A DNA stretch of 64,000 nucleotides from Mauremys mutica (lineage: Eukaryota; Chordata; Testudines; Geoemydidae). Positions within the stretch are counted from its first letter, which is position 1. Every line of letters starts with the position of its first letter. Shown here piece by piece: positions 11,441 to 22,592 of the stretch. A model generated the notes under the pieces. It did not search any database. It was not told where the DNA came from and saw only the letters and a program-made list of their open reading frames with translations. The position numbers were made by a program, and so were the translations under genes. The stretch is taken from NCBI RefSeq assembly GCF_020497125.1, contig NC_059084.1, positions 31,960,203 to 32,024,202 of the forward strand, in the 5' to 3' direction.

Positions 11441-12742
11441 CCTCCAGAAGCTTTATTTTTCAGCTCAATCTTATTTAGAGCTACAAGCAGCATAAATTGA
11501 AAAACTGGAGTGAGGATGGTGACATTCTCTTTCAAAATGCTAGGAAATTAGCATTACTCTAAAAGTATTTTCTCTCTGGGTGTAAGTTGGTATGTCAACA
11601 ACTAGTGTGTGTTAATTACGCAACCACCCAATAGTCGAGGAGGCTTCAATGTTTGGTAGACTGGGGCAAGGTCTGGGAGTCAAGATCTCTTGCACTCCTA
11701 TCTCAGCTCTGCCACTGACACAGTGTGCGGATTTAGGCAAGTCGCTAACATTTCTCTTCTCCCGGAGTAACTAGTTGTCAGAGTGTTGAGGATTGTTTAT
11801 AAAGTACAGTGAAGAGCATGCTATAAGTGTAGGGATGAATACAGTCGACCTTGGTAACCAAACACACTTTTCATGTGCTGAGTTGAAGGCACCATGAGTG
11901 TCTAACATGGTAGTTTTTCTTGGTTTTGACTGATCCGTACTTTAATAATTTTATTAATATGCTGCAGTACTGCATAGGGAAATGGAGTAGCATTTCAAAT
12001 TTCCAAAAGTAGCAGTGTCACTGGACTTTTTTTGTAACTTAGGTACCTATTACACGCAATAAAAGTAAATTTGGGCTCTGGTCTGCTGGAGCATGTGGAG
12101 AGTTGGCTTGTTATGTAGTAGAGGTGCTCCTCGTTTCCAGCTAAGGGCTCGTCTATGCAAGGAAGATTGTGTCAGTTTAACTGAAGTGACATCAAAGAGG
12201 TGCAAAAGGCTGTGTGGATGCTATTTTTAGTTTTTAGCAGGCTTGCTTGATTAGGAATCTGTTTAAGCTGTACCACAGTAAGCCACTGTTAACCTGTGTG
12301 GACAGTCATTTTAGTTTAGGACTGATTTAACCAAATCAGTTTTAAAAGAAACCACAGCCTTAAGTTAAATGGATGCAAACTCATTTGGATGAAACGAAAG
12401 AGAAACTGAACTGATGGGAGAGAAAGATGAGGAAGAGCAGAGGAGGACCGTTTTGGGGTTTTTTTGAGTGATGGTCCCTATTGTATTCCCTTGTGGTTTA
12501 CGCATGCGCACCGTGCACCCGGGATTATAGAATTTGGTTTACGCATGCACCCTGACTTGCCTTGTGCTTCAATCAAGGCGATTGGGGGGGACGGGGACCC
12601 CATCTCCAGTCCCTTCTCACCACCACAGGTCTGGGTCAGAACCTTCAGTGTCCTTATTTCTGATTACAGTTATAAATGGTTTTAACTGTAGCTTTAGTAG
12701 CATTATTTTTTCCCCCTTGTTTTAGGAGTTACTAGTTTTTAA
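11441..12742. other. Intergenic region between RBM39 and ROMO1, old repeats
   Basis: 11690-11830 resembles the core of an old MIR/CORE-SINE (CTCTGCCACTGACACAGTGT, then GGCAAGTCGCTAAC). 12143-12365 starts AGGGCTCGTCTATGC and looks like a truncated MITE of the family that begins with GTCTACAC-type termini. The remainder holds no recognisable gene. Confidence 0.4.
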
Positions 12743-12743
12743 C

Positions 12744-13030
12744 AGGTTTCAGAGTGGTAGCCGTGTTAGTCTGTATTAGCAAAAAGAACGAGGAGTCCTT
12801 GTGGCACATTAAAAACTAACAAATGTATTTGGGCATAAGCTTTCGTGGGCTAAAACCCACTTCATTGGTTGCATGCAGTGGAAATACAGTAGGAAGAAAT
12901 ATATACACAAAGAACATGAAAAAATGAGTGTTGCCATACAAACTCTAATGAGACTAATCAGTTAAGGTGGGCTGTTATCAGCAGGAGAAAAAAAAACGTT
13001 TGTAGTGATAATCAGGATGGCCCATTTGAA
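12744..13030 (+). mobile_element. Penelope-like element fragment with hammerhead-like remnant
   Basis: The segment starts TTTCAGAGTGGTAGCCGTG, continues with GTGTTAGTCTGTATTAGC, GGCATAAGCTTTCGTGGG and CCCACTTCATTGG, and ends in GATGGCCCATTTGAA. This is a repeat common in reptiles and amphibians which I assign, with reserve, to Penelope-like elements. On the minus strand a GAAA (12841-12844) and a perfect stem (GTGGG...CCCAC) face CCAATGA (12862-12868), which resembles a mutated hammerhead core CUGANGA. Confidence 0.5.
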
Positions 13031-13540
13031 GAAAGCAGTTTGAAGGAGTTGAAGCAGAGTAGTTTGGTGTTGGAGCAGAGAGCAGTTTGGAGAAGTGCTG
13101 TGGCGGGGCCAGAAGACCAAGACCCTAGGTAAAGGGAAACCTGGCTTGTGCAGAGCAGAGGGACTCTACAGACACAAGGGGTTGGGAGAAACTTGGCCCA
13201 AGCGGAGAGAGGGCAGGAAGCCCCACAAGCTGAAGGGCCGGAGAGGGAAGTAGCTCACGGGAAGGAATCGCTAGTTCAAGTGGTTTACCGCTATCCCTGG
13301 GCTGGGACCCAGAGTAGAAGGCGGGCCCGGGTCCCTCCCTCTCGACTCCCCTTTTCTGGGACACTAGTAGGACAGTTGATAGCCAGGTTCAGGGGTGAGA
13401 AACGGCACCTTGAGCCTCCCAACAAGAGGAGAAAGTGTGGGACCCATCATAATAGTGCTGGCAATTTGCCACAGGTCGGATCCTCAGTGGAGCCCTGTCC
13501 CATGGAAGTAATATCCAGATCCTGCTGGAAAAACTGCTAG
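13031..13540. repeat. LTR-like retroelement fragment
   Basis: Purine-rich non-coding sequence with ACCCAGAGTAGAAGGCGGGC and CTCCCAACAAGAGGAG resembles the 3' part of Gypsy-type LTRs, but no matching partner LTR is seen in the window. The 130-codon open frame here has no protein-like features. Confidence 0.3.
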
Positions 13541-14346
13541 TGGCAATGGAGCAAACAGATGGGAGGCTGGGACCAGTGCTGTTAAAGGATCTGGAAAAAA
13601 GGGTAAACAGTGAGGTGGTAAAGTTTGCAGACAATATAAAATTACTCAAGATAGTTAAGTCTAAAGCTGACAGCGAAGAGTTGCAAAGGGATCTCACAAA
13701 ACTGGGTGACGGAAACAAAATGGCAGATGAAATTCAATGGTGATAAATGCAAAGTAATGCACATTGGAAAATATAGTCCCAGCTATACATACAAAATAAT
13801 GGGGTCTAAATTAGTTGTTACCACTCAAGAAAGAGATCTTGGAGTCACTGGATAATTCTCTGAAAACATCCATTCAATGTGCAACGGCAGTCAAAAAAGG
13901 TAACAATGTTCAGAACGATTAGGAAAGGGGTAGATAATAAGAAAATATCATAATGCCTCTATTTGGGTTGTCAATAGTGCTGTTAATAGAATACTGTTTA
14001 TTACTTATTTTTGGATGTTTTCTACATTTTCAAATACTGATTTCAGTTACAACAATACAAAGTGTACAGTGCTCAGTGGATTTTTTTTATTACAAATATT
14101 TGCACTATAAAAAAAATAAAAATGGTATTTTTCAATTCCCCCATTGCAAATACTGCAGTACAACCGCTTTATCATGAAAGTTGAATTTACAAATGTAGAA
14201 TTATGTAAACAAACAAAAAACAACAACCCTGCATTCAAATGTAAAACTTCAGAGCCTACAAGTTCACTCAGTCCTTCAGCCAATCGCTCAGACAAACAAG
14301 TTCGCTTACATTTGTAGGAGATAATGCTGCTTGCTTTTTGTTTTGG

Positions 14347-14516
14347 ACAATGAGGAGTCCGATGGCACCTTAAAGACTAACAGATTTATTTGGGCATAAG
14401 CTTTCGTGGGGTTTCTACCCATGAAAGCTTATGCCCAAATTAATGTTAGTCTTTAAGGTGCCACCGGACTCCCATTGTTTTTGTGGATACAGACTAACAT
14501 GGCTACCCCTCTGATT
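14347..14516. repeat. Penelope-like inverted repeat (hairpin), copy B
   Basis: Two arms of about 62 bases, 14347-14411 and 14417-14478, are near-perfect inverted copies around a five-base loop. Key words are GGCACCTTAAAGACTAAC and GGGCATAAGCTTTC. The right side continues with GACTAACATGGCTACCCCTC, the same terminus as the element at 12744. Inverted pseudo-LTR arrangements are known for Penelope-like elements. Confidence 0.6.
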
Positions 14517-14704
14517 CTTGTTTACAGTGTCACACAAGTGCAAACACCTGTTCTCACTTTCAGAACTGGCCTTACAAGATATTTACATGCCAGATATGCC
14601 AAACATTCATATACTCCTTCATCTGGCATGCAGTGCTGGCTACAAAAGTGCAGATACCTGTTCTCACTTTCAGGTGATGTAAATAATCAAGCAGCATTAT
14701 GTCC

Positions 14705-15200
14705 TTGTGATACAGGAGGGCCAGGGAGCAGTGGGAGAGTAGTAGAGGGGAAATATATAAGCCTTGGTTCCTGTAGACTAGGAAGGGTGGCTACTAATTG
14801 GAGCCCCTGCAGTCAATTAAGGCTCTGTCAGGAATCTAATAAAAAACCCTGCTTCAGGCAGTCAGGGAGGAGGAGGAAGGATAGAGGATTGGAGCTTGGA
14901 GCTGTGCTGTGAGATTTGAAAAACCAGAGAACTGAAGTAAGAGACCCCCTCCCCCAGTGTCTAAGAACTGAAGATATGCCACCCAAGGGGGAAGAAGGTA
15001 AGAAACCGCAGGGGTTGAGAGGGGCTGGGGCTCAGAGTGAGGAGCAGACCCCTCCCCTGCTTCCCTCCTTTACCACCTTCCTGGGCCACTAGCGGGGCCC
15101 TCAGTTCCCAAAGAGCAGGGGCAAGGAGTGGCATTTTAGCCCCCACCAAGAAAAGCGCAGGACCTGCCATACTAACATTGGCCATCTTTTCACAGTCCCA
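14705..15200. repeat. LTR-like fragment
   Basis: Starts TTGTGATACAGGAGGGCC, has a TATA-like ATATATAAGCC about 45 bases on and continues purine-rich. It resembles a Gypsy LTR and leader. No partner or coding part was found. Confidence 0.35.
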
Positions 15201-16185
15201 TAAATGTCAACAAACTTGTTTTAGCAATTGGCTGAACAAGAAGTAGAACTGAGTGGACTTGGTAGGCTCTAAAGTTTTACATTGTTTTGAGTGCAGGTAC
15301 ATAATTTAAAAAAAATCTACATTTTAAAGTTGCACTTTCATGATTAAGATTGCGCTACAGTACTTGTATGAGGTGAATTGAAAGACCATCTTTCATCATT
15401 TTGAGTGTAAATATTAGTAATCAAAAAAAGTAAAGTGAGCACTGTACTCTGTAATTGAAATCAATATATTTGAAAATGTAGAAAAACATCCAAAAATATT
15501 TAATGCTTAACTGCAATTAATCATTATTAAAAAAAAAATGTTAGTGAGAACTGCAATTAATTGACAGCCCTATTCTGTATAAATCCATGATACACTCACA
15601 TCTTGTATACTGTTTGCTGATCTAGTTGCAACATCTGAAAAAAGATATATATTGGAATTGGGAAAGGTATATGAAGAGCGACAAAAATGAGGGTATGGAA
15701 CAGCTTTTGTCAGAGGAGAGATTAAAAGGACTGGGACTATTCAGCTTGGAAAAGAGATGACAGGGTGGGGTGTGGATTTGATAGAGGTCTATTAAAATCT
15801 TGACAGGTGTGGAGAAAGTGAATAAGGAAATGTTATTTACTCCTTTGTGTAACACAAGAACTAGGGGTCACCCAATGAAATTAACAGGCAGAAAGTTTAA
15901 AACAAAAGGAAGTACTACTTCACACAACTTCCTGGAGGATAGGTCCATCAATGGCTATTAGCTGGGATGGGTAGGGATGCAATACCATGATCTGAGTATC
16001 CCTAGACTCTTTGACAGAAGCTGGGACCAGATGATGGATCGTTTGATAACTGACTGTGCTGTTCATTCCTTCTGAAGCATCTGTCATTGGCCACTGTCAA
16101 AAGTCAGGATACTGGGCTGGATGGACCATTGATCTGACCCAATATGGCTGTTCTTATGTAAGACTTTGATAGTATGTTCTCCATG

Positions 16186-18240
16186 AGCGTGGGGAGAACA
16201 TATGTCATACATCATCAGCTGGAGAGTGCACTAGGACAACTGATTAGGGAAAATTCTCAGCCCTTGCCCAAAAGGATGTGGGACATGGTCTAAGCAGAGG
16301 TGCAGGCAATACTGAGAATGAAGGTCATCGAGGAGTCCAAGAGTGACCGGAGGAGCCCTATAGTCCAGGTCCCCAAAGCAGATGGCACATTCCAATTCTC
16401 TATCAACTTTCTTAAGATCAGTTCACCACAGAGCTTGATGCTTACGTAATGCCACAAGTGGATGAACTGTTAAGAGCAGCTGGGCCTGGCTTGATAGATT
16501 TACAAAAGGCTAGTGGCAGATCCCTGTCTTCATCCCCCTCTACCTCCTTTAGCCATTTCAAACTTCAAAATCATTTGGCTTGCAAGGGGTTGCAGCAACT
16601 TTCCAGCACCTGATTAATTGAATCCTTCAACCCTAACAGCAATACACTGCAGCTTACCTTGATTACATTGTAATTTATAACCACACAACAGAATATTGGG
16701 AATCATTAAGAAAGAGATAATCAGAGAAAATATATTGTCTCTATATAAATTAATGGTATGCCAACATCTTGAATACTGTGTGCAGATGTGGTCACCCCAT
16801 CTCAAAAATATATATTGGAATTAGAAAAGGTTCAGAAAAGGTCAACAAAAATGATTAGGGGTATGGAACAGCTTCCATATGAGGGGAGATTAATAAGACT
16901 GGGACTTTTCATCTTGGAAAGGAGATGACTAAGGGGATATGATAGAGGTCTATAAAATCATGACTGGTGTGGAGAAAGGAAATAAGGAAGTTTTATTTAC
17001 TCATAACACATGAACTAGGGGTCACCAAATGAAATTAATAAACAAGTTTAAAACAAAAGGAAGTTTTTTTTTCCCACACAACACAGTCAACCTGTGGAAC
17101 TCCTTGTCAGAGGATGTTGTGAAAGTCAAGACTAATGGGTTCACAAAAGAACTAGATAAGTTCATCAATGGCTCTTAGCTAGGATGGGCAGGGATGGTGT
17201 CCCTAGCCTCTGTTTGCCAGAACCTGGGAAATGGGCAACAAGAGATGGATCACTTGATGATTACCTGCCCTGTTCATTCTCTCTGGTGCACCTGGCATAG
17301 GCCACTGTTGGAAGACAGGATACTTGGCTAGATGGACCTTTGGTCTGACCTAGTATGACCCTTCTTATGTTCACATGTGGAAAGATCACCTCAGTCACCT
17401 AAGAGTAGTATTCACTTCCCTGCCAAGTGTAAGTAGACCATGATAGAAATGACTTATTTAGGATAGAAAGTAAAATAAAGCAGGAAGCCTTATGAAACCA
17501 CTGATAAAGTCCATTTTGGAAACTCATGTTCTACACCACAGACCAGAAGTGAGAGATGCTACTTCCTTGGCCTGGAGGGACACTATCACTGGTTCATTCC
17601 CTACATTGCATCGACTGAACTGCTGCTAAAGGGCAAAGTCACCAAAAAGATTGGCTGGGATGACTATTGCAATGGAGCTTTAACACCCTGGAGGTGCAGT
17701 TGAGCTGGGAGCCTGTCCTTGCCAACCCAGACTTTGCCAGACGTTCATTCTCTATACAGCTGCAGCCAACGTTGGCCCAGGCAGAGGTGCTCTCCCAGGC
17801 CTTTGAAGGCAAAGAGTACCCCATCCTACATTTAAGCAAAAAGTTAGTTGTACCCCAGGGAGAAATCATATTCTATGACTGAGGAGGCAGCTCAGGCAAC
17901 AAAATGTACTATGGAAGCCCTCAGGTATTACCTGTTGGGTAGTCCCTTCTCCCTAGTCACAAACCATGTATCGTACGGTGGCTACACTCTCCGAAGGACT
18001 CACACCTCCAGGTTATGTGCTGGTATCTGGCACTCCAGCCCTACAGCTTCCAGGTGCAGCACTGTGCTGGGAAAGAACATACAAATACAGATTCTTTTCA
18101 CTAGAAGACTGGGCGCTGCTTGAACAAGAAAGCTTTCTGGACTTGAGGGGGCAAGTGTGTGATGGGACACCCCCCCATTCCACTGACAGCAAGCCTAAGC
18201 AGCATCCCACACTCCAGCCATGCCATTAGGCATATGTGCA
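16186..18240 (+). pseudogene. Ty3/Gypsy pol fragment (RT and RNase H), split by CR1
   Basis: RT words are present in broken frames: EESKSDRRSPIVQVPKADG (16330-16390) and YLDYIVIY (about 16656-16680), where the catalytic YLDD has become YLDY. The sequence is then interrupted by a sense CR1 and resumes at 17376 with the RT thumb. The RNase H block follows (LQPTLAQAEVLSQ, then LSKKLV, about 17750-17850), with stops. The element is dead. Confidence 0.65.
16697..17375 (+). repeat. CR1 LINE 3' fragment, sense, inside Gypsy fragment
   Basis: Begins in the CR1 RT C-terminal region (CTTGAATACTGTGTGCAG, then GGTTCAGAAAAGG) and ends with the CR1 3' terminus TTCTTATGTTC at about 17355. It interrupts the Gypsy RT immediately after the YLDY box. 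Confidence 0.8.
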
Positions 18241-18790
18241 GAGCATGCTCTTCCTGGAGAAGGGAAGCTTACAAAGGTGAAGCTGGCCACAGAGCAGGGC
18301 GGGGAAGCTTGCCCAAGAAGAGAGGCTACTAGAGACTGCTAGGGAGCCCAGTAGCCAGGGAACCCAGCCCAAGGCAGTGACTAGCTTTCCCACCCCCACG
18401 TTTAGGGCAGACACCCTGCAGCCCTGAGAGAAGCTCTGGACACCTGCTCTCCCATCAGTGCCTCAGAGTTGAACCTGAGGAGCAGGAAGGATCTTGAAAA
18501 TAAGCCCTACTCCTGCTGGGAACAATGAGCTTGCCCAGGAGTGGGGGTTCCAGAGGGGACCCAGAGGCAAGAGACCTAAAGGTACAACAGCCAAGCCCAG
18601 GTTGAGAGCCAGCTGACTTTGGGAAAGTAACAGGGTGGCTCTCTCTTTGATCAGGTTTGTCTTATTCCTATAGAATTCTCTCTTCTCCACATGTGGAAAG
18701 AAAGGGGCATTGAGTTTTGTCTCTGCTGTGGGCTGTTGTGTCTTAAACACAGGCAGTGTGGAGTTCAGTATAAAACAGTGCAGTTACAAT
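18157..18790 (+). repeat. LTR-like sequence following the Gypsy fragment
   Basis: TGTGTGATGGGACACCCCC at the left edge has an LTR-like TGTG start directly downstream of the Gypsy RNase H remnant. The following sequence is non-coding and purine-rich. The right edge is uncertain. Confidence 0.35.
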
Positions 18791-18849
18791 TTGTTGAGAG
18801 CGCACTAGCAGTCTTATATTGCACTTTATGATCTCAGTAGGATTGAGCA

Positions 18850-18948
18850 TTCAACATTTTAGATACCCAAAGATTTTATTATATTACATAGGTGGAATGA
18901 TTGAACAGGGGCATTAGTCTTCAGGTTAAAAAAATCCCATGCTCCAGG
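18850..18948 (-). other. ROMO1: ROMO1 3' UTR with poly(A) signal
   Basis: On the minus strand AATAAA lies at 18875-18880, about 70 bases downstream of the ROMO1 stop. No other candidate lies nearer. Confidence 0.7.
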
Positions 18949-19057
18949 TTAGCAGCGGATTCCCATGCCAATGGCCATGAATGTCCCAAACGTGCCACCA
19001 CTTTGCATCATGGTTTTGCCAACTCCACCCATCAGTTCTCGTCCTCTCATGCCAATC
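18949..19057 (-). CDS. ROMO1: ROMO1 second coding exon
   Basis: Acceptor CTCTCTTTCAG; encodes from the second base of the split Arg codon to the stop TAA at 18949-18951. Confidence 0.95.
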
Positions 19058-19850
19058 CTGAAAGAGAGAAAACAATGCAAGATTCCACACAGGCTGACCA
19101 AGGCCATTCTACTGCTGATGTGACAATCCATCCCTGACAGATTGGAAAGCATATTGGATTTTATCATTGGACATTCTGTATCAGGTGATTGGCAGGAGAG
19201 TTGGCTTAATTCACTTCTAGATACAGACAACGTGCTTTTTAGGTTTTGGAGCAAGTGACTTCAGGGTGCATTGGATGAGTGGAAGGGGAGAATGGATGCA
19301 CTCCCTTGTGTTTGTGATCCATTGGAAGGACGGGGAGGGGCAGCTTGCTCCTTTGTGTCTGTGACATGTCAGTTATACAGGCTCAGGAGGAGAATTCACC
19401 ACTCTATGTATGGAGTGCCAGAGGTGGAGAGACTCTGGACCCTGTCTAGCTGCATGTGCTTGAGATAGTGAGATTTACTACATTTAAAGGGACACTATCA
19501 ACTGAAAATGAAGTGGGAACTTTTAAAGCCCAACTGAATCTTTGCTATAGCTGCATTTTTTTTTTCCTGTTTGCAGGAGGCTGGACAATAAAAATAAGCG
19601 AAGTGATTTTCTCTCTCAGGTTCCTCCTGCTGCAATATCTGCATGGAAACGCTGCATGGAAAGTTTAATTGTTTATAACCACTTGTGTGCATTTGGACTT
19701 TTAAATGAGTCCAACATACCTGAGGCAGGAAAATGTGCCAAACAGTGCCCCTGCCGCCATGCCAACAGCAAAGCCCATCATGAAGCCCATTTTCACTCTG
19801 TCAAAGCAGTTGGGCTGGGACTGTCCATATGGCCCCACAGTTACAGGCAT
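18949..19850 (-). CDS. ROMO1: ROMO1, reactive oxygen species modulator 1
   Basis: ROMO1 is a small mitochondrial inner-membrane protein linked to ROS control, cristae and OPA1 processing, and the TIM23 import machinery. Two coding exons join exactly: 19720-19850 (131 bases) and 18949-19057 (109 bases), giving 79 residues plus stop, the normal length. The start codon sits directly after the acceptor TTCTTTTCCAG. The N-terminal part reads [20 protein letters not shown]. The first hydrophobic, glycine-rich helix lies at about residues 22-44 ([11 protein letters not shown]) and a second at about 55-75 ([14 protein letters not shown]), ending IRC. The AG|G codon for Arg spans the splice. Intron 2 is 662 bases. 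The upstream non-coding exon is proposed at 27112-27165. Transcribed convergently to RBM39 and divergently from NFS1. Confidence 0.95.
19720..19850 (-). CDS. ROMO1: ROMO1 first coding exon
   Basis: ATG at 19848-19850 immediately follows the AG acceptor; donor is GTATGT after CTCAG (minus strand). Confidence 0.95.
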
Positions 19851-19995
19851 CTGGAAAAGAAGCAAGACACTTAAAACAAAAAACAACCCCCCCCCCCCCC
19901 CCCCCACCGACCTACCACCTCCTCCTGCGGATGACAAGCTTCCTGCTGCCCAACTGGATTGGACAGCAGAAGCTGTGAAGACACTACGTGCCTGA

Positions 19996-20228
19996 GGCCA
20001 TGTCTACACTGGAGAGTTTACAGTGGCACAGCAGTACCAGTACAGCTGAGCTGCTGTAAGACTACTTGTGTAGCTGCCCTATGCCAACAGAAGAGAGCGC
20101 TCCCGTTGGCATAGCGCTGTCCACAGCGGCGCTTCTGTCGGTGTAACCTGTGTCGCTCAGAGGTGTGGCTTTTCCACATCCCTGAGCGACAGAAGTTACA
20201 CCGACTAAAGTGGTAGGGTAGACTTAGG
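19996..20228. mobile_element. MITE-like element 1
   Basis: Left end GGCCATGTCTACACTGG and right end GGTAGGGTAGACTTAG are weakly inverted. The interior has palindromic arms TGTCGGTGTAACC and GTTACACCGAC. Head to tail with the next element. Confidence 0.5.
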
Positions 20229-20448
20229 CTATGTCTACACTGCACTTTCATTGAGTGACAAAGGTTTTAACAGGGGTGTGAAAAAACCACATCCCTAAAT
20301 GACAAACGTTTTAATGATGAAAAGCGCCGGCGTGGACAGTGCTTCGTCAGTGGAGAAGCTATTGCCCCTTGTTGGGTGTGCTTTTATTTTGTCATCAGGA
20401 GAGCGCTCTCCTGGCAACAAAGGGCAGCTATGCAATGTAGACATAGCC
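20229..20448. mobile_element. MITE-like element 2
   Basis: Left end GGCTATGTCTACACTGC and right end GCAATGTAGACATAGCC form a clear inverted repeat. Non-coding, 220 bases. Confidence 0.65.
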
Positions 20449-20828
20449 ATGGCCTGAGTCTCATACAATTTAGGAGAGGGCATGTGCAAATTGAGTATTT
20501 GCATGCAAATGTGACTAGCTAGTTCTCTGTGCAGCCACAGTAACTGCTCATTCAGCTACCACTTATTAGCACCTAAAAATACTTTTCTATAGGAATTTGC
20601 TAGCAAAACACTGAGCAACCTGATTCCAGAGCCTCAGCTTTACTTGTCGCTCCACCTTACAGTTCCCATTCCAAAACAGAGGACACACTGTCAGGGAACA
20701 GAGAAGGTTTGCACACCCTTGCATCTTGGCTCAATACTGGGAACAGACAGGAGCGAAAGGAGGACTGTCCTGATGATAGACTTGTTCTGCTCCCACTCAA
20801 ACCTTCACACCCCCATTAACAGTCACTA

Positions 20829-21087
20829 TGGGTATGTCTGCACTGGAAACTTCAAAGCGCTGCTGCGGGAATGCTCCCGTGGCAGCGCTTTGAAGTGCGA
20901 GTGTGGTCGTGTGCTCTCTCAGCGCTCCTGGTAATCCACCTCCACGAGGGGATTAGCGCCGAGTGCTGGGAGCCTGTCTACACTAGTGCTTTAAAGCACT
21001 CAGACTTGCTGCGCTCAGGGGGGTGATTTTTCACCCCCCTGAGCCAGCAAGTTACAGTGCTATAAAATGTAAGTGTAGACAAGCCCT
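20829..21087. mobile_element. MITE-like element 3
   Basis: Left end GGGTATGTCTGCACTGG and right end AAGTGTAGACAAGCCC are inverted. Internal hairpins GCGCTGCTGCGGG/TGGCAGCGC and CAGGGGGGTGA/TCACCCCCCTG are visible. Flanked by TAT on both sides. Confidence 0.6.
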
Positions 21088-22284
21088 ATATTTCTGACAA
21101 AGGACTTGAAGGGACTCCATTCAGTCTGAGAGAGAGCCTCTCCTTGATAAGCATTGCCTGGAGGGGTTGTTGAAAGCAAAAATCCTTCTTCCCTAAACAC
21201 ACTGCATCCAAGGCACTCCCATACACCCTACTGGCTGATGCATGAAACAGCCGACTCCCAAATTCCTAGCCCCTAGGCTATTTGTATTGTCGATTTTTTT
21301 CCCCCATGAAAAGATGGTCACCCATTCAGAGGAGGGGGGGAAAAATCTGACAGGACTTCACTTTCTGTAACAAAGATTCACATTAAAATCCCCCTGTGCT
21401 CAATGCTGTATGCGAATTTCAGTACTTGCAAAAGGTGCTGTTGACAGCTCTGAAGATTGTGGTTCTTTTTATCCCCAGAACACAGTTTGGGCAAGTGCAG
21501 TCAGGGTGGATACATTTTTTTTTTTAATTTAAATTGGATTTTTTTATAGGCTTTTTCCTCAAAAAGCATTCTATCTAAAGATAAAGATACATTATAGCTC
21601 AAAGATATCTCATCATGGAATAGGGATTATAAATTCTAATTTTATAGTATGAGAATATATTCATGCAATGTTTAAGAAAAGTTTTGTAAATGAGTTCCAA
21701 TAGTTCATGGATTAGGGACCCAATCTTATGGGGTTCCAGGGGCTTCTGAATAGATTATTTAGGTTAATCTTTCTATCTACTCAATGGGACTCCGTGTTCA
21801 GTCTAGAAGAAACCATCAAAGATGCTTAGTTTTGCAGTTCTCAAACTGGATTTGTGTCTCCAGAAGGTAACATGCTTCTACCAGCAAAAATGTTTTTAGA
21901 TAAATAATATATAGAGGTGAGAAATAACAGACTTCAACCCTATTGTCCCTCTGCAAATTTGTGTACACAGAGTCAATCCCTTACCTCTCTCTAAAAGTGC
22001 AAAGTTTCAAAAAGTTCAATGAATAGAAGATTGTTGGGGCGGAATAGATATAGACAAGGAGAAGTCTGGAGATCAATGTGAGAAGGGAGGGACAGGCAGT
22101 AGAAACAAAAGTGAAACTGTTTGAGCAGCATATTCCAGAAGTCTTGAGGACTTTCTGAGCGTAGCCTTCATTGATTTGAGATCTACCATACCATTCTTTC
22201 ACTAGAAGGGAAAAATCTATAATGGCAGCAGGCTGTAAAAGAGAGCCAGCTTGGGAATATTTTAATGAAGTTCCTCTACCTGTG

Positions 22285-22592
22285 GGTAAGGGTAGGTCTA
22301 TACTTACCCGCCGGGTCGACGCGTAGAGTTCGACTTCTCGGAGTTCGAACTATCGCGTCTAATCTAGACGCGATAGTTTGAACTCCGGACGCGCTCCCAT
22401 CGACTCCGGAACTCCACCACCGCAAACGGCGGTGGCGGAGTTGATGGGGGAGCCGCGAACTTCGATCCCGCGATGTCTGGACGGGTGAATAGTTCAAACT
22501 AAGGTAGTTCGAGTTCAGCTATGCTATTCGCGTAGCTGAACTTGCGTACCTTAGTTCGACCCTCCCCCCCCTTAGTGTAGACCAGGTCTAAG
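22285..22592. mobile_element. MITE-like element 4, CpG-rich, nested in hAT
   Basis: Left GGGTAGGTCTATACTTACC and right GTGTAGACCAGGTCTAAG are inverted. It has strong internal palindromes (ACTATCGCGTCT/AGACGCGATAGT at about 22347-22380; CACCGCAAACGGCGGTG). Its many CpGs are much above the surroundings, which suggests a recent insertion. Confidence 0.65.

Larger units (their letters stand above)
13964..15569. mobile_element. DNA transposon with long terminal inverted repeats, inserted in CR1
   Basis: The left end TGGGTTGTCAATAGTGCTG and right end (reverse complement) GGCTGTCAATTAATTGCAG are inverted, and similarity extends inward more than 150 bases (shared words TTTTTGGATGTTTT and CTACATTTTCAAAT). 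CTATT flanks both sides (13959-13963 and 15570-15574). No transposase is seen. Inside are a Penelope-like palindrome (14347-14516) and an LTR-like piece (14705-15200). hAT is the likely superfamily but not proven. Confidence 0.65.
13541..16165 (+). mobile_element. CR1 LINE 3' half, sense, split by a DNA transposon
   Basis: The left part (13541-13963) contains a decayed reverse transcriptase with VVKFADN (FADD box changed to FADN) and DKCKVMHIGK. The right part (15570-16165) continues with the CR1 C-terminal region and the 3' end TGTTCTTATG. The two parts are continuous once the transposon at 13964-15569 is removed. The element is frameshifted and dead. Confidence 0.8.

Noticed and set aside
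13148..13540. 130-codon frame
   Set aside because: Lies in LTR-like sequence, no domain or splice evidence, low-complexity residues.
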